In this document: positions 1 through 10,961 of the stretch, in pieces
How positions within the stretch are numbered: position 1 is the stretch's first letter
Layout: each line of letters opens with the position of its first letter
Source: Oscillospiraceae bacterium
Lineage (GTDB): Bacteria > Bacillota > Clostridia > Oscillospirales > CAG-272
Length of the DNA stretch: 64,000 bases
NCBI GenBank assembly: GCA_022009675.1
Contig: CP091718.1
Coordinates: 372,001-436,000 of the forward strand
Direction of reading: 5' to 3'
Notes under the pieces: model-generated
Told to the model about the DNA's origin: nothing
The model's database searches: none
What the model saw: the letters and a program-made list of their open reading frames with translations, nothing else
Made by a program: the position numbers and the translations under genes

Positions 1-1114
1 GGACGAAGTAGTTGTCGGTCAGCGAAAAGCCGGTATACTCCGGCAGAACGACGCGCACCGCGTTCGGACACCAGAAATAGTTGGCGGATACGATGACGTT
101 TTCCAGCGTGCCGCCATAGGCACTCTCGGTGCGCACGCCGCCCGTCCGCGCTCCGCCGGTGGACGCGCCGCAGTAGTTATCGGTTATCTGCACGCCCCGC
201 ACGCCGGCAGGCAGCGGATCAAGCAGGACGCAGACACCCGCCGCATCCAGCATATTGTCGGTGATATACAGATTCCGTGCCGCGCGCACCTCCACCTGAT
301 CGCACCCGACCACAAGGAACACATTGCGCCGGATCGTCAGTTGCTCCGGTACGCCGTTGTCGTCCTCGCTCGTGACCAGCACGCACTTGCCTGCCATGCC
401 GCCGAAGTGACAATCCTCCAGCACATTGCCGACCGCATCCAGTCCCGGCATCTTGCTGAACACCACCATATACTGCGTGTCGGACACATACCCGACCCCG
501 CAGTTCCGGAGCGTATCATAGGAGCCGTACACCAGAAAGCCGGGCTGCGTGTTGCCTGCCGTCATGCGTGCCGTGACCGAATCCAGCGTGACATGGCTGC
601 CCGTCACCAGCACGGCAGGCTGATCCTCGGTCGTGCCGAGGATGATATCCAGCCCGAACAGCGTCACGCCCGACCGCTCGATCCAAACGGCAGGGCCGTT
701 CACGGAAGCATCCGCCACCAGGACAGTCTGTCCGGTCGGATCTGCCCGCAGGGTCAGGGGGGCGGAGTCGTCGCCTGTCAGCATCAGCGTGTCCGTGAGC
801 CGGTAGGTTCCGGCGGGCAGGTACACCGTCCCGCCGCCTGCCTCCAGCACAGCGGAAACAGCATTCCGCAGCGCTGCCGTATCATCGGCTTGTCCGTTGC
901 CGGCGGCGCCGAAATCGGCAAGATTCAGCGTCACGGGCGCGCCTCCGGCATCGGCGGCGGCATCCGGCTTCTCCGGGACGTTTGCCGGGGCAACCGGCGC
1001 CTGCACCCCGCTCGGGGCAGAGATTGTCTCCGGCGGTACGGCACAGCCGCACAGCCCCAGAAGCAGGGCTGTCAGCCCTGTCAGCATTCGCACATACCGT
1101 TTTTTGTTCAACAT
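1..1114 (-). CDS. secreted beta-helix (pectate-lyase-superfamily) lipoprotein, 3' end outside window
   Basis: Reads from ATG 1114 off the left edge of the window, 371 codons visible. The N terminus has a basic start, a hydrophobic stretch and the lipobox-like LLGLCGC, so it is probably a lipoprotein. After a linker rich in Pro/Ala comes NLADFGAAGNGQADD, the hallmark opening of the pectate-lyase-3/right-handed beta-helix fold, followed by helix-turn repeats such as ITDNYCG and VSANYFW. It probably binds or cleaves an external polysaccharide, but no catalytic residues could be identified. A GGGAGG ribosome binding site lies 10 bases upstream of the ATG. It follows an SGNH hydrolase with 20 bases between them, so the two are probably co-transcribed. 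Confidence 0.75.
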   Translation of the reverse strand, partial: MLNKKRYVRMLTGLTALLLGLCGCAVPPETISAPSGVQAPVAPANVPEKPDAAADAGGAPVTLNLADFGAAGNGQADDTAALRNAVSAVLEAGGGTVYLPAGTYRLTDTLMLTGDDSAPLTLRADPTGQTVLVADASVNGPAVWIERSGVTLFGLDIILGTTEDQPAVLVTGSHVTLDSVTARMTAGNTQPGFLVYGSYDTLRNCGVGYVSDTQYMVVFSKMPGLDAVGNVLEDCHFGGMAGKCVLVTSEDDNGVPEQLTIRRNVFLVVGCDQVEVRAARNLYITDNMLDAAGVCVLLDPLPAGVRGVQITDNYCGASTGGARTGGVRTESAYGGTLENVIVSANYFWCPNAVRVVLPEYTGFSLTDNYFV

Positions 1115-1134
1115 ATGTTTTCGATACCTCCCGG

Positions 1135-1846
1135 TCACACGGTTTCCAGAACCTCCAGCAGCGCCTCGGCAAACAGGCGGTGCATGGGGGCGGGTCGGAT
1201 GGTTGATGTAGTTGGCAAGGCAGGCGGTGGTATCCTCCCCCGCGGCAGCCAGCGACTTCCAGCGGCGGTAGGTGTCCGCCACGGGAATATCCCGCTCGGC
1301 GGCAAGCGCCCGCGCCGCATCCACGTAGGCATCCATGCGCCCGCTGTTCTGGTAGTCGGCAGTCACGGCGGCATACGCGCGGTACATGGGGATGGTATCC
1401 GGGTGGACATACGTGTTCATCATATTCGGTGTCAGCAGGATGACCGGGATTCCCGCCGCCGCAAGGCGGTCGAACACCTCGCCCAGCGAGGCGCGGTAGA
1501 CCTCCAGCGGATCGTTGACATCATTGAGCGCGAAATTGACCACGCACAGATCCGGGCGGCGGGCAATCACGTCCCGATCGATGCGCGACAGAGCGCACTT
1601 GGCGCTGTCGCCCGCCACGCCCGCATTGAGAATGCTCACCGGGAGCCAGTTGTTAATCCGGCGCAGCTCGCGTGCCAGCACGGCATGATACACGGCGTCA
1701 AAATCGAAATTGCAGTTTTCCCCGGCACCCTGCAGGCACTCAAACGCGCCGTGCGTCACGCTGTCGCCCAGAAATGCCACCAGCGGCGTGCCGGTCACAG
1801 GGTAGCTTGCCTCTTTCAGGTATTGAATCAAATGCAGTCCGTTCAT
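1135..1846 (-). CDS. SGNH/GDSL-type esterase, one frameshift
   Basis: About 236 residues after correction. Block I is FLGDSVTHG with the nucleophile Ser; VVNFALNDV supplies a block-III-like Asn, and a His near the C terminus (NHP...MH) fits the block V histidine. No signal peptide is visible, so it is likely cytosolic; the substrate could be an acetylated sugar, which is inference. The reading frame breaks at a run of five G (1186-1190); with four G the protein continues to the TGA at 1137-1135 with the tail LFAEALLEVLETV. Uncorrected, the frame runs on into the next gene. GGAGGGG precedes the start. Confidence 0.75.
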
Positions 1847-1915
1847 AACGGAACCCCTCCTTGCTTGTTCTGTTCGGATGAACACATATTGCCCCGGCAT
1901 CCGGGAGCATTCCGA

Positions 1916-4297
1916 TTATTTGAGTTCCACCACCGTCACGCCGCCGTCACCCTCGCCGTAGCGTCCGATGCGGAAGGAAGCGATCCGTCGATCGCCCCGG
2001 AGGTACTTCCAGATCGCCGTGCGCAGGGCGCCGGTTCCTTTGCCATGGATCAGGCGGACGCTCTCACAGCCGTTCATGACTGCCTCGTCCAGATACTGAT
2101 CCACCGCAAGGCACGCTTCATCGCCCATCATGCCGCGCAGGTCGATCTCGTTCCGGAACCCGCCGGAACGCTCCACCGTGACCGTGGATTTCGGTTGCTT
2201 TTCCCTTTTTTTCTTTACGTCTGCGTCGGTCAGCAGGCGCAGGTCGGCAACGCGCGCCCGGACGCGCAGAACGCCCGCCTGAAACGTCACCATGCCGTTC
2301 TTCGGCTCATCGGTCAGCTCGCCTTCCTTGTTGACCGTCACCAGCCGGACGCGGTCGCCCTTATGGAGCGGGCGCGGCAGAATGTAGTCCCCGTCCTCCT
2401 CGACCGGCTCCTCAATCGGATCATAGGTGTCGCCCGTGGCGCGCAGGTGATCCCGCACCGCCCGGCGTGCAGCCTCCAGCTCCTCCGCCGCCTTGGCGGA
2501 TTCCTGTGCCCGGCGCATCTTCTCCATCTGATCGTACAGGAAATCGCAGGATGCCTTTGCCGATGCGACCATGGCGGCGGCGCGCTTGCGCGCCTTTTCC
2601 GCCTCCTGCTCGGCGGCGGCGGTCTTTTTGCGTATCTCCGCCTCGGCGTCCGCTTTGAAGCGCTCGAATTCCTCCCGCAGACGCTTTGCCTCCTCGCGCT
2701 CCTTCTCCATCTGCACGCGGCTGGTCTCCAGCTTCTCGATGACGTTTTCAAAGCTCTTGTTCTCGGTGCTGACCAGCGTCTGTGCCCGGCGGATGATGTC
2801 CGGAGACAGCCCCAGCTTCTCGGAAATCGCAAACGCATTGGATTTACCCGGCGCGCCGATAATCAGCCGATAGGTCGGTTTGAGCGTATCCACGTCAAAC
2901 TCACAGCAGGCATTGCACACGCCGGGCGTGTCCAGCGCGTATGCCTTCAGCTCGGCATAATGCGTCGTGGCAACGCACGCGGCACCCGCCTGCCGCACTG
3001 CTTCAATGACAGCCACCGCCAGCGCCGCCCCCTCAACCGGGTCGGTACCTCCGCCCAACTCGTCAAACAGCACCAGCGAACCCGGTCCGATCTCATGCAT
3101 AATGGACACGATGTTGACCATGTGCGAGGAGAAGGTGGACAGCGACTGCTCAATGCTCTGCTCGTCTCCCAGATCCACCTGAATGTCATCGTACAGGCAG
3201 ATGCAGGACGTCTCGTCGCACGGGATATGCAGCCCAGCCTGCGTCATCAGGGCAAACAGCCCCAGCGTCTTGAGCGACACCGTCTTGCCGCCGGTGTTGG
3301 GACCCGTGATGACCAGCGTATCAAAATCCTGCCCCAGCGACAGGTGAATGGGCACGACCTTCTCCTTGTCAATCAGCGGATGGCGTGCCTGCACCAGATC
3401 CACCTCCCGCCCCTCGGACAGGTGCGGCGCCACGCCCTTCATGCGCGTGGACAGCTCCCCGCAGGCAAACGCGAATGCGAGATCGTTGATGTTCCGGTAG
3501 TTCAGCCAGATCGCGTCCGCCGAATCGCCGACCAGTGCCGACAGCTCGGCAAGGATGCGCTCCACCTCGCGCTCCTCCCGCGTCTGAAGCAGGCGTATCT
3601 CGTTGTTGGCATCCACCACTGCCATCGGCTCAACGAATATGGTCGCACCGGTGGAGGAGGTGTCATGGATCAGTCCCTTGACTTCATTCTTGCACTCCGC
3701 CTTGACCGGAATGACATACCGCCCGCCACGCATGGTCACGATGTTCTCCTGCAGGTACTTGGGGCTGCCGGAGATCATCTTTTGCAGCACCTCGCGGATG
3801 CGGGCGTTCTCGTTGCGGATCTTGCGGCGGATGTCCGCCAGTGTGGGGGAAGCCTCATCCGCCATCATGTCCTCGGAGAGGATGGCGTGCGTGATGCGCT
3901 CCTCCAGCCGCCGGTCAGGCAGAAGGCGCGCGAACACCTCGTCCAGCACGGTGTCGAACGGGTGATTCCCGGTACTGTAATCGGTCAGCGTCCGCGCCGT
4001 GCGCAGAACGGACGCAATATCCAGCAGGTCGCGCATGGACAGCACCGCGCCCTTTTCTGCCCGTTCACAGGCGGAGGATATATCCCGGATTTTGCCGAAG
4101 GACGGCGCGCCCTTGGCGTCCGCCAGGCGGCGGGCGTCGGTCGTGCGATCCAGCCGGCGGCGAACCGTCACGCGATCCGCCGAGGGACGCAGGTTCTGCG
4201 CCATAGCACACGCGCCCTCGGTCTCGGCGCAGTCTGCCAGCATGGCACACACCTTGTCAAATTCCAGCGTCCGTATGGTCTTTTCGGAAAAACTCAC
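1916..4297 (-). CDS. mutS2: endonuclease MutS2
   Basis: Intact, 793 residues, normal for MutS2. It has the MutS-like core and clamp, Walker A GPNTGGKT (332-339), Walker B LVLFDELGGGTDP, a long charged coiled coil (about 515-615) and a C-terminal Smr nuclease domain with EIDLRG and HGKGTG. MutS2 lacks mismatch recognition domains; in Firmicutes it suppresses homologous recombination, and the Bacillus protein has been linked to rescue of collided ribosomes. The ATG overlaps the stop of the upstream flippase gene (ATGA), indicating translational coupling. Confidence 0.95.
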   Translation of the reverse strand: MSFSEKTIRTLEFDKVCAMLADCAETEGACAMAQNLRPSADRVTVRRRLDRTTDARRLADAKGAPSFGKIRDISSACERAEKGAVLSMRDLLDIASVLRTARTLTDYSTGNHPFDTVLDEVFARLLPDRRLEERITHAILSEDMMADEASPTLADIRRKIRNENARIREVLQKMISGSPKYLQENIVTMRGGRYVIPVKAECKNEVKGLIHDTSSTGATIFVEPMAVVDANNEIRLLQTREEREVERILAELSALVGDSADAIWLNYRNINDLAFAFACGELSTRMKGVAPHLSEGREVDLVQARHPLIDKEKVVPIHLSLGQDFDTLVITGPNTGGKTVSLKTLGLFALMTQAGLHIPCDETSCICLYDDIQVDLGDEQSIEQSLSTFSSHMVNIVSIMHEIGPGSLVLFDELGGGTDPVEGAALAVAVIEAVRQAGAACVATTHYAELKAYALDTPGVCNACCEFDVDTLKPTYRLIIGAPGKSNAFAISEKLGLSPDIIRRAQTLVSTENKSFENVIEKLETSRVQMEKEREEAKRLREEFERFKADAEAEIRKKTAAAEQEAEKARKRAAAMVASAKASCDFLYDQMEKMRRAQESAKAAEELEAARRAVRDHLRATGDTYDPIEEPVEEDGDYILPRPLHKGDRVRLVTVNKEGELTDEPKNGMVTFQAGVLRVRARVADLRLLTDADVKKKREKQPKSTVTVERSGGFRNEIDLRGMMGDEACLAVDQYLDEAVMNGCESVRLIHGKGTGALRTAIWKYLRGDRRIASFRIGRYGEGDGGVTVVELK

Positions 4298-5770
4298 GTT
4301 GTTTCAGTCTCCTTTCCGCGCAGTCTGCCGCGCAGACCGCGTGCAAGCCGGACGCCGATCCGTATCAGCGTCCGCATATTCAGGGCAAGCAGGGCAACAG
4401 ACGCAGCGCCGGTCAGCACCCAGCCCCACACGGAAGGCATATGCCCCTCGCCAGTGGCGGTCATAAAGCCCGCCTGCGTGGTCAGGAACAGGATGTTCAG
4501 TGCCAGCCGCACGCGCCCCTGCCGGAAGCGGATGAGCCGCCGCGTTGTGACCATGCGCAGAACCAGCACGCAAAGGTAGCTGATCAGCGTGGCGACCGAC
4601 GCGCCCATGGCGCCGAAGCGGGGAATCAGCAGGGTGTTGAGCAGCAGATTCAGAAGTGCGCCGCTCAGTGCCGAGCCCATCGACCACCCGGTACGCCGGG
4701 CGGTAAAGTACACCGAATCCAGAAACGTATCCAGTCCTGCCAGCACGGTGGCAACCGTCAGCACCGGGATATACAGCCACGCCGCGCGGTAGCTCTCCGC
4801 GTACAAGAGTCCCGCAAACAGGCGCGAGGTCAGAATCAGACAGCCGCCCCCCGCAAACGCCACAGCCGTATACCCCCTGCCACGAGCGGGTGTAGTGCCG
4901 TTTCCAGACGGCGGGATCGTCGTCCTCGGCACTGATGGATCCTTTCCACGCAACCGAAAAAATGCTGACGGCGTAAGTCAGGATTGTGGGCACCTTGTAG
5001 GCTGCGGTGTACAGCCCGTTCTCTGCCGCCGAACGCATATAGTAAATCATATAGCGGTCGGACACGCTGGTAATCCACCAGCACAGAGTCGCCGGAACCA
5101 GCGGAAGGCAGAAGCACAGCATGGGCTTGGCTGTTGCCCACAGCTCCCGCAGGGACATCCGCCGCACCGAACGCCACAGGCGGGTATACAGGACAAGCAA
5201 CAGCGTGGTCAGTCCGTCCGCGATGAAGGTTGACATGACGTACCCCGTCACGCCCAGCTTCAGCACCGGAAGGAACAGGATATTCAGCACAATGATAAGC
5301 ACCGTATTGAGTACGCCCTGCCCGGCAAACAGCCGCACCCGCCCGACTGCGAACAGGTACTGCGACACGACGGCGTGCAGGTTGGCAAGCAGGACATACA
5401 GCACGATCAGCCATGCCGTACCCGTAAACAGCGGGATGCAGGTCAACAGCGGCGACAGGAGCAGGAAAGCCAGACTTCCGGCACCCAGCACGGCAAGTCC
5501 CGCCGTGAGGTACGCCTCCTTATCACGGTTCCTGTTGGCGGCGTTGCGGAATATGCCCTCGCTCACACCCAGTGATGCCAGCGGGATAAGCAGGTTTGCC
5601 ATATCCACGATCAGATCGGCGGCACTGTACTCCGCGGGCGACAGGCAGGCAGTATACAGGCGCACCATGAAGAAAACCAGCAGCTTGGAAACAAAGCGCC
5701 CCACCGTCAGAAGCGCGGTACGTCTCGCTACGTCCCGTGAAAAAGAAGTCCGTTCCGTTTTCCCGGACAC
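4294..5770 (-). CDS. polysaccharide biosynthesis flippase (MATE/RfbX-like), one frameshift
   Basis: About 490 residues with 12-14 predicted hydrophobic segments. The opening RTALLTVGRFVSKLL and the pattern PAEYSAADL...LIPLASLG are typical of Wzx/RfbX/SpoVB-like oligosaccharide-lipid exporters, which move lipid-linked sugars across the membrane. The frame breaks at a run of five C on the plus strand (4873-4877); with four, WQGYTAVAFAGG continues into the second half, which ends in the basic RGLRGRLRGKE. Overlap of the stop with mutS2 indicates one transcript. SpoVB/MurJ relatives are possible; substrate unknown. Confidence 0.8.
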
Positions 5771-5825
5771 GGTACCACCGCCTTTCTGGTCGATTTCGGT
5801 TTATGGGCGGCATTCCCCGCTCGTG

Positions 5826-5995
5826 TTAAGGCATTACCGCGCAATTCCGATGGTGCAATTGCGCAGTCGGATTTTTCGTCAGACAATACAAAAATTCGCA
5901 GGCTGTAGTAGAGCTACTGACAAGGATTTTTGTGAAGTATGACTGAAAAGACGCAAGCAAGTGTGCCATGCGTGGATTGCGCGGTAATGCCTTAA
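5826..5995. repeat. 170-bp palindromic (MITE-like) element with 20-bp terminal inverted repeats
   Basis: The ends are exact 20-base inverted repeats beginning TTAAGGCATTACCGCG (5826-5845 and 5976-5995). The inner halves are also imperfect inverted repeats (ACAAAAAT near 5890 against ATTTTTGT near 5930) and the centre is the small hairpin GTAG/CTAC. The whole unit can fold as one long hairpin. No open reading frame is supported. It lies between the flippase and yebC genes and resembles the element at 43821-43992 in size, TTAAGG ends and central hairpin. Confidence 0.75.
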
Positions 5996-6011
5996 GGGCA
6001 CCTCTAAAAAC

Positions 6012-6046
6012 AGGGAAAGCCCGGTCGGATACCCAGGCTTCCCCGG
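6012..6046 (-). terminator. probable terminator of yebC
   Basis: On the minus strand GGGGAAGCC pairs with GGCTTTCCC (one bulge) and is followed by TGTTTTT. It lies just after the yebC stop. Confidence 0.6.
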
Positions 6047-6061
6047 TAAAAGAGGTTCGGC

Positions 6062-6800
6062 TCAGCGGTCGCAGTTCTCCCAGTTGTGGTAGACATCCAG
6101 CACGTCGTCGTCCTCGTCCAGCTTATCCAGCAGAAGCCCCATAAACCGCTGATCCTCCTCGCCGTCAATGTTGACGTAAGTAGAAGGAACTTTTGTCACC
6201 TCGGCAGAGGTGATATTGTAGCCCAGTGCCTTGAGCGCATCGGCAACAGCATACACGTCATCCGGCCTCGGTCGTGATCTCATACACGCCCCTCGTCGGC
6301 AGAGAAATCCTCCGCGCCTGCCTCCAGCGCCTGCTCCATGAGCTTGTCCTCATCGTAGTCCTCGTCCTCATCCGTGATGACGATCATGCCCTTGTTGGCA
6401 AACAGGTAGCCGACACAGCCGGTCTGCCCCATGTTGCCGTGGTACTTGGAGAAGTACGCGCGGACATTGCCGGCAGTACGGTTGCGGTTGTCCGTGGTGG
6501 CGGTCACGATGACGGCAACACCGGCGGGACCGTAGCCCCTCGTAGGTGACTTCCTCAAAGTTATCGCCCTGCGCTCCCTGCGCCTTCTTGATGGTGCGCT
6601 CGATGTTGTCGTTCGGCACGTTGTTCGCCTTTGCCTTCTGAATCAGATCGCGCAGTTTGGAGTTGGCAGCCGGATCGGGACCGCCCTCCCGCACGGCGAT
6701 GGTCAGCTCCTTTGCCGATCTTGGTAAATATCTTGGCACGGGCGGAGTCTGTCTTTTCCTTTTTATGCTTGATATTCGCCCATTTGCTGTGTCCGGACAT
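6062..6800 (-). CDS. yebC: YebC/PmpR family protein, four frameshifts
   Basis: About 245 residues after correction, the normal length. The start [16 protein letters not shown], then [32 protein letters not shown] and [13 protein letters not shown] identify the family beyond doubt. YebC proteins are described as DNA-binding regulators and, more recently, as factors relieving ribosome stalling. Four one-base insertions split the gene: near 6709-6714, at the C runs 6536-6539 and 6289-6292, and near 6264-6267. The ATG at 6800 is not preceded by a strong ribosome binding site. Four breaks in 740 bases is the highest density in the window. Confidence 0.9.
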
Positions 6801-6872
6801 AGTATATACCTCTCAGTTCAATTTTATTTTTCGGTGGAATCGCGGAATACCCGCCTGCAGAGGGCGTCCCCG

Positions 6873-8629
6873 TCAGATTTTTTCCGTCTTGCGCAGGCAG
6901 ATAAGCCCGAACGCGCGCCCCAGCACGTACTTGGTCGCCCGCGTCAGGGCAAGGCGCGTCTCACGTACCGCCGCATCCTCGGCGGTCACGATGGCGCAAT
7001 CATGGTAGAAACGGTTGAAGGCTGTCGCCACATCCAGGATATAGCGCGTGATGTAGGACGGCTCGTAGTCGCGGAGTGCCATACGTACCCGCTCCTCAAA
7101 TTCGGACAGCGTGACGCACAGCACCTTCTCCAGCGGGTCGGTCAGCGTCAGCTCTGCCGGCGCCGGCGTCCCGTCCGTTACGCCCGCTTTCTCCAGAATG
7201 GAGCAGGCGCGGGCATAGGTGTACTGCACGTAAGGTCCGGTGTTACCGTCGAACGACAGGGCTTCCTCCATGCTGAAGTTGATGTCCTTGATGCGGTTGT
7301 TGGACAGGTAGTAGAACACGATGGCTCCTACGCCCACCGCCTCGGCAACGTCCGTGCGCCCCTTGAGTGCCGGGTTCTTGGTCTCCATGATCTCGGTCAC
7401 TTTCTCAATCGCCGCACCGAACAGATCGCGCAGCAACACAACGTTGCCTGTCCTGGTCGCCAGCTTGGCGCCGTTGACGGACACCGTACCGTAGGGCACG
7501 TGTACCAGCTCATCATACCAGTCATAGCCCATCAGCTCAACGACCTTGAACCACTGCCGGAAATGCAGGATCTGCTGGGCAGAGGTTACATAGATGCACT
7601 TGTCAAAAATGGTACTCCTGCTTGCGGTAAACCGCCGCCGCGATGTCCCGCGTGGGATACAGGGTGGATCCGTCCCGCTTGAGGATCAGGCAGGGGGGCA
7701 TATTGTAGGCGGACAGATCAACAATGGATGCGCCGTCATCCAGCTTCAGCAAACCTTTGTCGCGCAGCTTCTGCACCTGCGCCGGCATCTTGTCGGTGTA
7801 GAAGGATTCGCCCTTGTAGCTGTCAAAGGTAATGTCCAGCTGGCGGTAGGTTTTCTGGTACTCCTCCAGGCTGATCTGCACGAACCACTTCCAGAGCGCG
7901 ATATTGTCCGGGTCGCCCATCTCCATTTTGTGGAACTCGGCGCGCGCCTTTTCCGCCAGCACCGGGTCGGGCGCGATGCCCTCCGCCTCGTTGCCGCTGA
8001 TGGCGTTATTGATCCGGACGTACAGGCTGACCAGCTCATCAATGCCGCCGGTCTCCACCGCCTCCCGGGAGCCCCCACATCCGGTATGCCAGAATCAGCT
8101 TGCCGAACTGCGTCCCCCAGTCGCCCAGATAGTTGATGCCGATGCATTCGTACCCGGCAAACTCGTGGAGCTTCCGGAGCGCGTGCCCGATAACAGTCGT
8201 CCCCAGGTGCCCGATGTGAAAGGGCTTGGCAACATTCGGGGAGGAATAATCCAGCACGACTACCCTGCCCTGCCCGATGTCGGGCGCGCCGTAGTTCTCC
8301 TTCTCCTCCAGGATGCGGGGAACCAGTCTGCTCAACAGGTACGCACCGGAAAGGTAAATATTCAGGTACCCGTTGACGGCTTCGGCACGCTCCACGCAGT
8401 CGCCGCCGATGCAGGGGGCGAGGGCGTCTGCGATCTGCACCGGGGAGCGGCGCAGGATACGGGAAAGCTTGAAGCACGGCAGGGCGATATCGCCCATGGC
8501 GGGGTCGGGGGGGTATTCCAGCAGGTTGAGAATGTCGGTCTCGGTCAGCGCCGCGGCACCCTCCGGGGAAACCGTCTTTACGCCGCCGAGGATCTCTCCT
8601 GCCAGCAGTTGCTTGATCTGCAGCATCAT
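6873..8629 (-). CDS. argS: arginyl-tRNA synthetase, two frameshifts
   Basis: About 585 residues. Class I features: DYSSPNVAKPFHIGHLGTT (HIGH motif), then the Rossmann fold and the C-terminal anticodon-binding DALR region (DYEPSYITRYILDVATAFNRFY). It charges tRNA-Arg; a tRNA-Arg(CCG) gene occurs at 43520. Breaks lie at the C run 8072-8076 and the A run 7605-7609; one base fewer in each restores MWGSREAVE and EYHFDKCIYV. A TTGCAA-17-TATAAT promoter lies about 40 bases upstream inside the end of the ybaK gene. Confidence 0.92.
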
Positions 8630-8653
8630 ACTGTGGGTTCCTTTCTGATCATG

Positions 8654-9247
8654 TCATAACCGATTTATTATATCACGGTCTGTTTTTGATTGCAAGTGTT
8701 TTTTTGTGAATTGCGCAAAACGGCACATTACTTTCACGTCGGCGTCTGCCCCTGTGACCGCCAGCGCCTTCCCATCCACAAAATGCATGAGGGCGGCGCG
8801 ATCCAGCAGGAGCTGGGCTCCGCGCATACCGGCACTGACCGCGATCTTATCCAGGGAAAGCGCGGAAGCGTCAAAAGAAGGTGGGGAACTTTTTTTCTTC
8901 ATGCCGATGGGGGAACAGCCGCCGCGGATGTATCCGGTCAGGGAAAGCAGATCCTTGACGTGCACCATCTCGATTTTCTTGTTCCCGGTCAGGGAAGCGG
9001 CGGTGCGCAGGTCGATTTCCAATGCGACGGGGATGCAGAAAACCAGATAGCCGGTCCTGTCCCCGTGGGCAACCAGCGTTTTGAATATCATTTCGGGCGG
9101 ATAGGAAAGCTGCTCGGCGATATGGACGCCGGACAGATCGTCCTCGTCCACCTCATAGGTCAGCACCTCATAAGGAATCCTTGCCGCATCCAGCATGCGC
9201 ATGGCATTGGTGCGCGGCAAAGCGGAACCGTGAGCGGATTTTGACAT
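8654..9247 (-). CDS. Cys-tRNA(Pro) deacylase, YbaK/EbsC family, compensated double frameshift
   Basis: About 198 residues from ATG 9247. YbaK-like features are KTLVAHGDRTGYLVFCIPV, the catalytic-lysine region LTGNKKIEMV and GYIRGGCSPIG. The family hydrolyses mischarged Cys-tRNA(Pro). Just after GMKK the sequence reads SSPPSF where relatives have FPTFF; an indel in the A7 run (T7 on the plus strand, 8890-8896) and another at 8873-8876 would restore it and cancel each other in frame. It lies 28 bases after recN. Confidence 0.85.
   Translation of the reverse strand: MSKSAHGSALPRTNAMRMLDAARIPYEVLTYEVDEDDLSGVHIAEQLSYPPEMIFKTLVAHGDRTGYLVFCIPVALEIDLRTAASLTGNKKIEMVHVKDLLSLTGYIRGGCSPIGMKKKSSPPSFDASALSLDKIAVSAGMRGAQLLLDRAALMHFVDGKALAVTGADADVKVMCRFAQFTKKHLQSKTDRDIINRL
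8667..8695 (-). promoter_or_regulatory. argS promoter (TTGCAA-17-TATAAT)
   Basis: On the minus strand -35 TTGCAA (8695-8690) and -10 TATAAT (8672-8667) are separated by 17 bases and lie about 40 bases before the argS start. Confidence 0.7.
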
Positions 9248-9275
9248 GGCTATACCTCTTTTCCTGTGTGCGCCG

Positions 9276-10961
9276 TCAGAGGCGCTCTCCCTCGGCAATC
9301 AGCTCGCGGGCAGCAGCGCGCTGGGAATCGGTCAGATCCAGACCGCCCAGAATGCGCGCTATCTCGTCCACGCGCTCCTCCGGTTCCAGACAGCGCACCG
9401 AGGTCTCTGCCCTGCCGTCTACCTCGTGCTTTTTCGATGCGGTACTGCGCATCCGCCAGCGACGCGATCTGCGCCGAGTGCGTCACGCAGATAACCTGCC
9501 CGCACCGGGCAATGCGCCGCAGTTTGATGCCTACTTTTCGCGCAGTGCGCCCGGAGATTCCGGTGTCAATCTCGTCGTATATCGACACGCCCACCCCGTA
9601 CTTTTCGTTCAGCACGCTCCGCAATGCCAGCATGATGCGGGACAGCTCGCCGCCCGACGCGATGCGGATCATGGGCTGAACCGGTTCCCCGGGGTTGGTG
9701 GCAATGCAGAACTCCGCATCGTCCGCCCCGTCCGCGCCCGGCTTATCCAGCCGCCGCAGGGATACCTCGAACCGCACGCGCGGCATATCCAAAAACGCCA
9801 GCGATTCCGCAACCTGCCCTGCCAGCTCCTGCGCCGCCGCTGTCCGCATCCGCGTCAACACGGCTGACAAGCCGTCCAACTGCTCCCGCAAGCGCTTTTT
9901 CCTGCTCCTCGCAGGCGGCGATGCGATCATCCGCCGTGTCCAGTCCCGCAAGGCGCTCCGCCGCATCGGCACGGAACGCAAGGATCGCGTCCACGCCCGC
10001 GCCGTACTTGCGCCCCAGCCGCTGGATGGTATCCAGCCGCCCCTCCAGGCGATCCAGCTCGGCAGTCGCATCGACCGCGTCGCCGTCCGTCAGAGCGCGT
10101 GTCCGGTCGGCAATATCCTCCGCCTCCAGACGGAGCGACTCTGCCCGCGCCGCCAGCTCCTCCGCCTCCGGCAGGATGCCGGTCAGGGACGCCAGTGCCG
10201 TCGCCGCCCGATCCAGAAGTCCTGCCGCCGTTGCCTTCTCCCCGTCCCGCAGGGCGCGCGCCGCAAGACGGAGCTGACGGTCGATCTTCTCCTGATGCTG
10301 GAGCCGGTCACGCCGGGCAGTCAGCTTGTCCTCCTCGCCCGGCTTGAGATGCGCGGCGTCGATGTCGGCTATCTGATACTCCAGCATCTCCCGCGTCCGC
10401 AGGCGCTGTCCCTCGTCCTGCCGCAGATCCGCCAGCTGTCCGGAGACCTGCCGCCACGCGGCATACACCGACCGGTACTCCGCCAGCGCGGCGCCGTCCC
10501 CGGCGTAGGCATCCAGCAGCGACAGGTGCGCCGCCTTCTGCATCAGCTTCTGATTGTCGCTCTGCCCGTGGATATTGACCAACAGGGCGCCGACCTCGCG
10601 GAGCAGGCTCTGCGTCACGGCACGCCCGCCGATCCGCGCGACCGACTTGCCGTCGCGGCTGAGCGTGCGCTGGAGCAGGATCCCGTCCCGTCCTCCGGCA
10701 ATTCCACGCCAAGCTCCGAAAGCGCCGCCCGCGTCGGCTCATCCAGCCCGTCGAACAGGGCAGAGATCATGGCATTCTCCTCGCCCGCGCGGATCAGGTC
10801 GCGGCTGACCCGCCCGCCTGTCAGGGCGTTGAGGCTGTCAATCAGCAGGGATTTTCCGGCGCCCGTCTCACCCGTCAGGACGCACAGACCCTCGGTAAAA
10901 TCGATATCCGCCTGCCGGATGACTGCCACATTCCCGATGTGGAGCGAGCGGAGCGTATCAT
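9276..10961 (-). CDS. recN: DNA repair protein RecN, three internal frameshifts and an unclear start
   Basis: About 560 residues, normal for RecN, an SMC-like ATPase acting early in double-strand-break repair. Visible: N-terminal LTGETGAGKS (Walker A), the RecN stretch LLVNIHGQSDNQKLM, a long coiled coil, and the C-terminal signature ASGGELSRIMLALR with SIYDEIDTGISG (Walker B). Breaks lie at 10682-10684, 9896-9900 and 9430-9434. The likely start is ATG 10961, which has GGAAGGGGG upstream and overlaps the argR stop, but one base seems missing in the first codons; the first in-frame start as read is GTG 10929, which has no ribosome binding site. Confidence 0.9.

Noticed and set aside
341..4579. 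A 1412-codon plus-strand open frame opposite mutS2 and the SGNH gene
   Set aside because: Arg/His/Gln-rich sequence with no motif, no ribosome binding site, and it is the mirror of well-supported minus-strand genes; long antisense frames are expected at this GC content.
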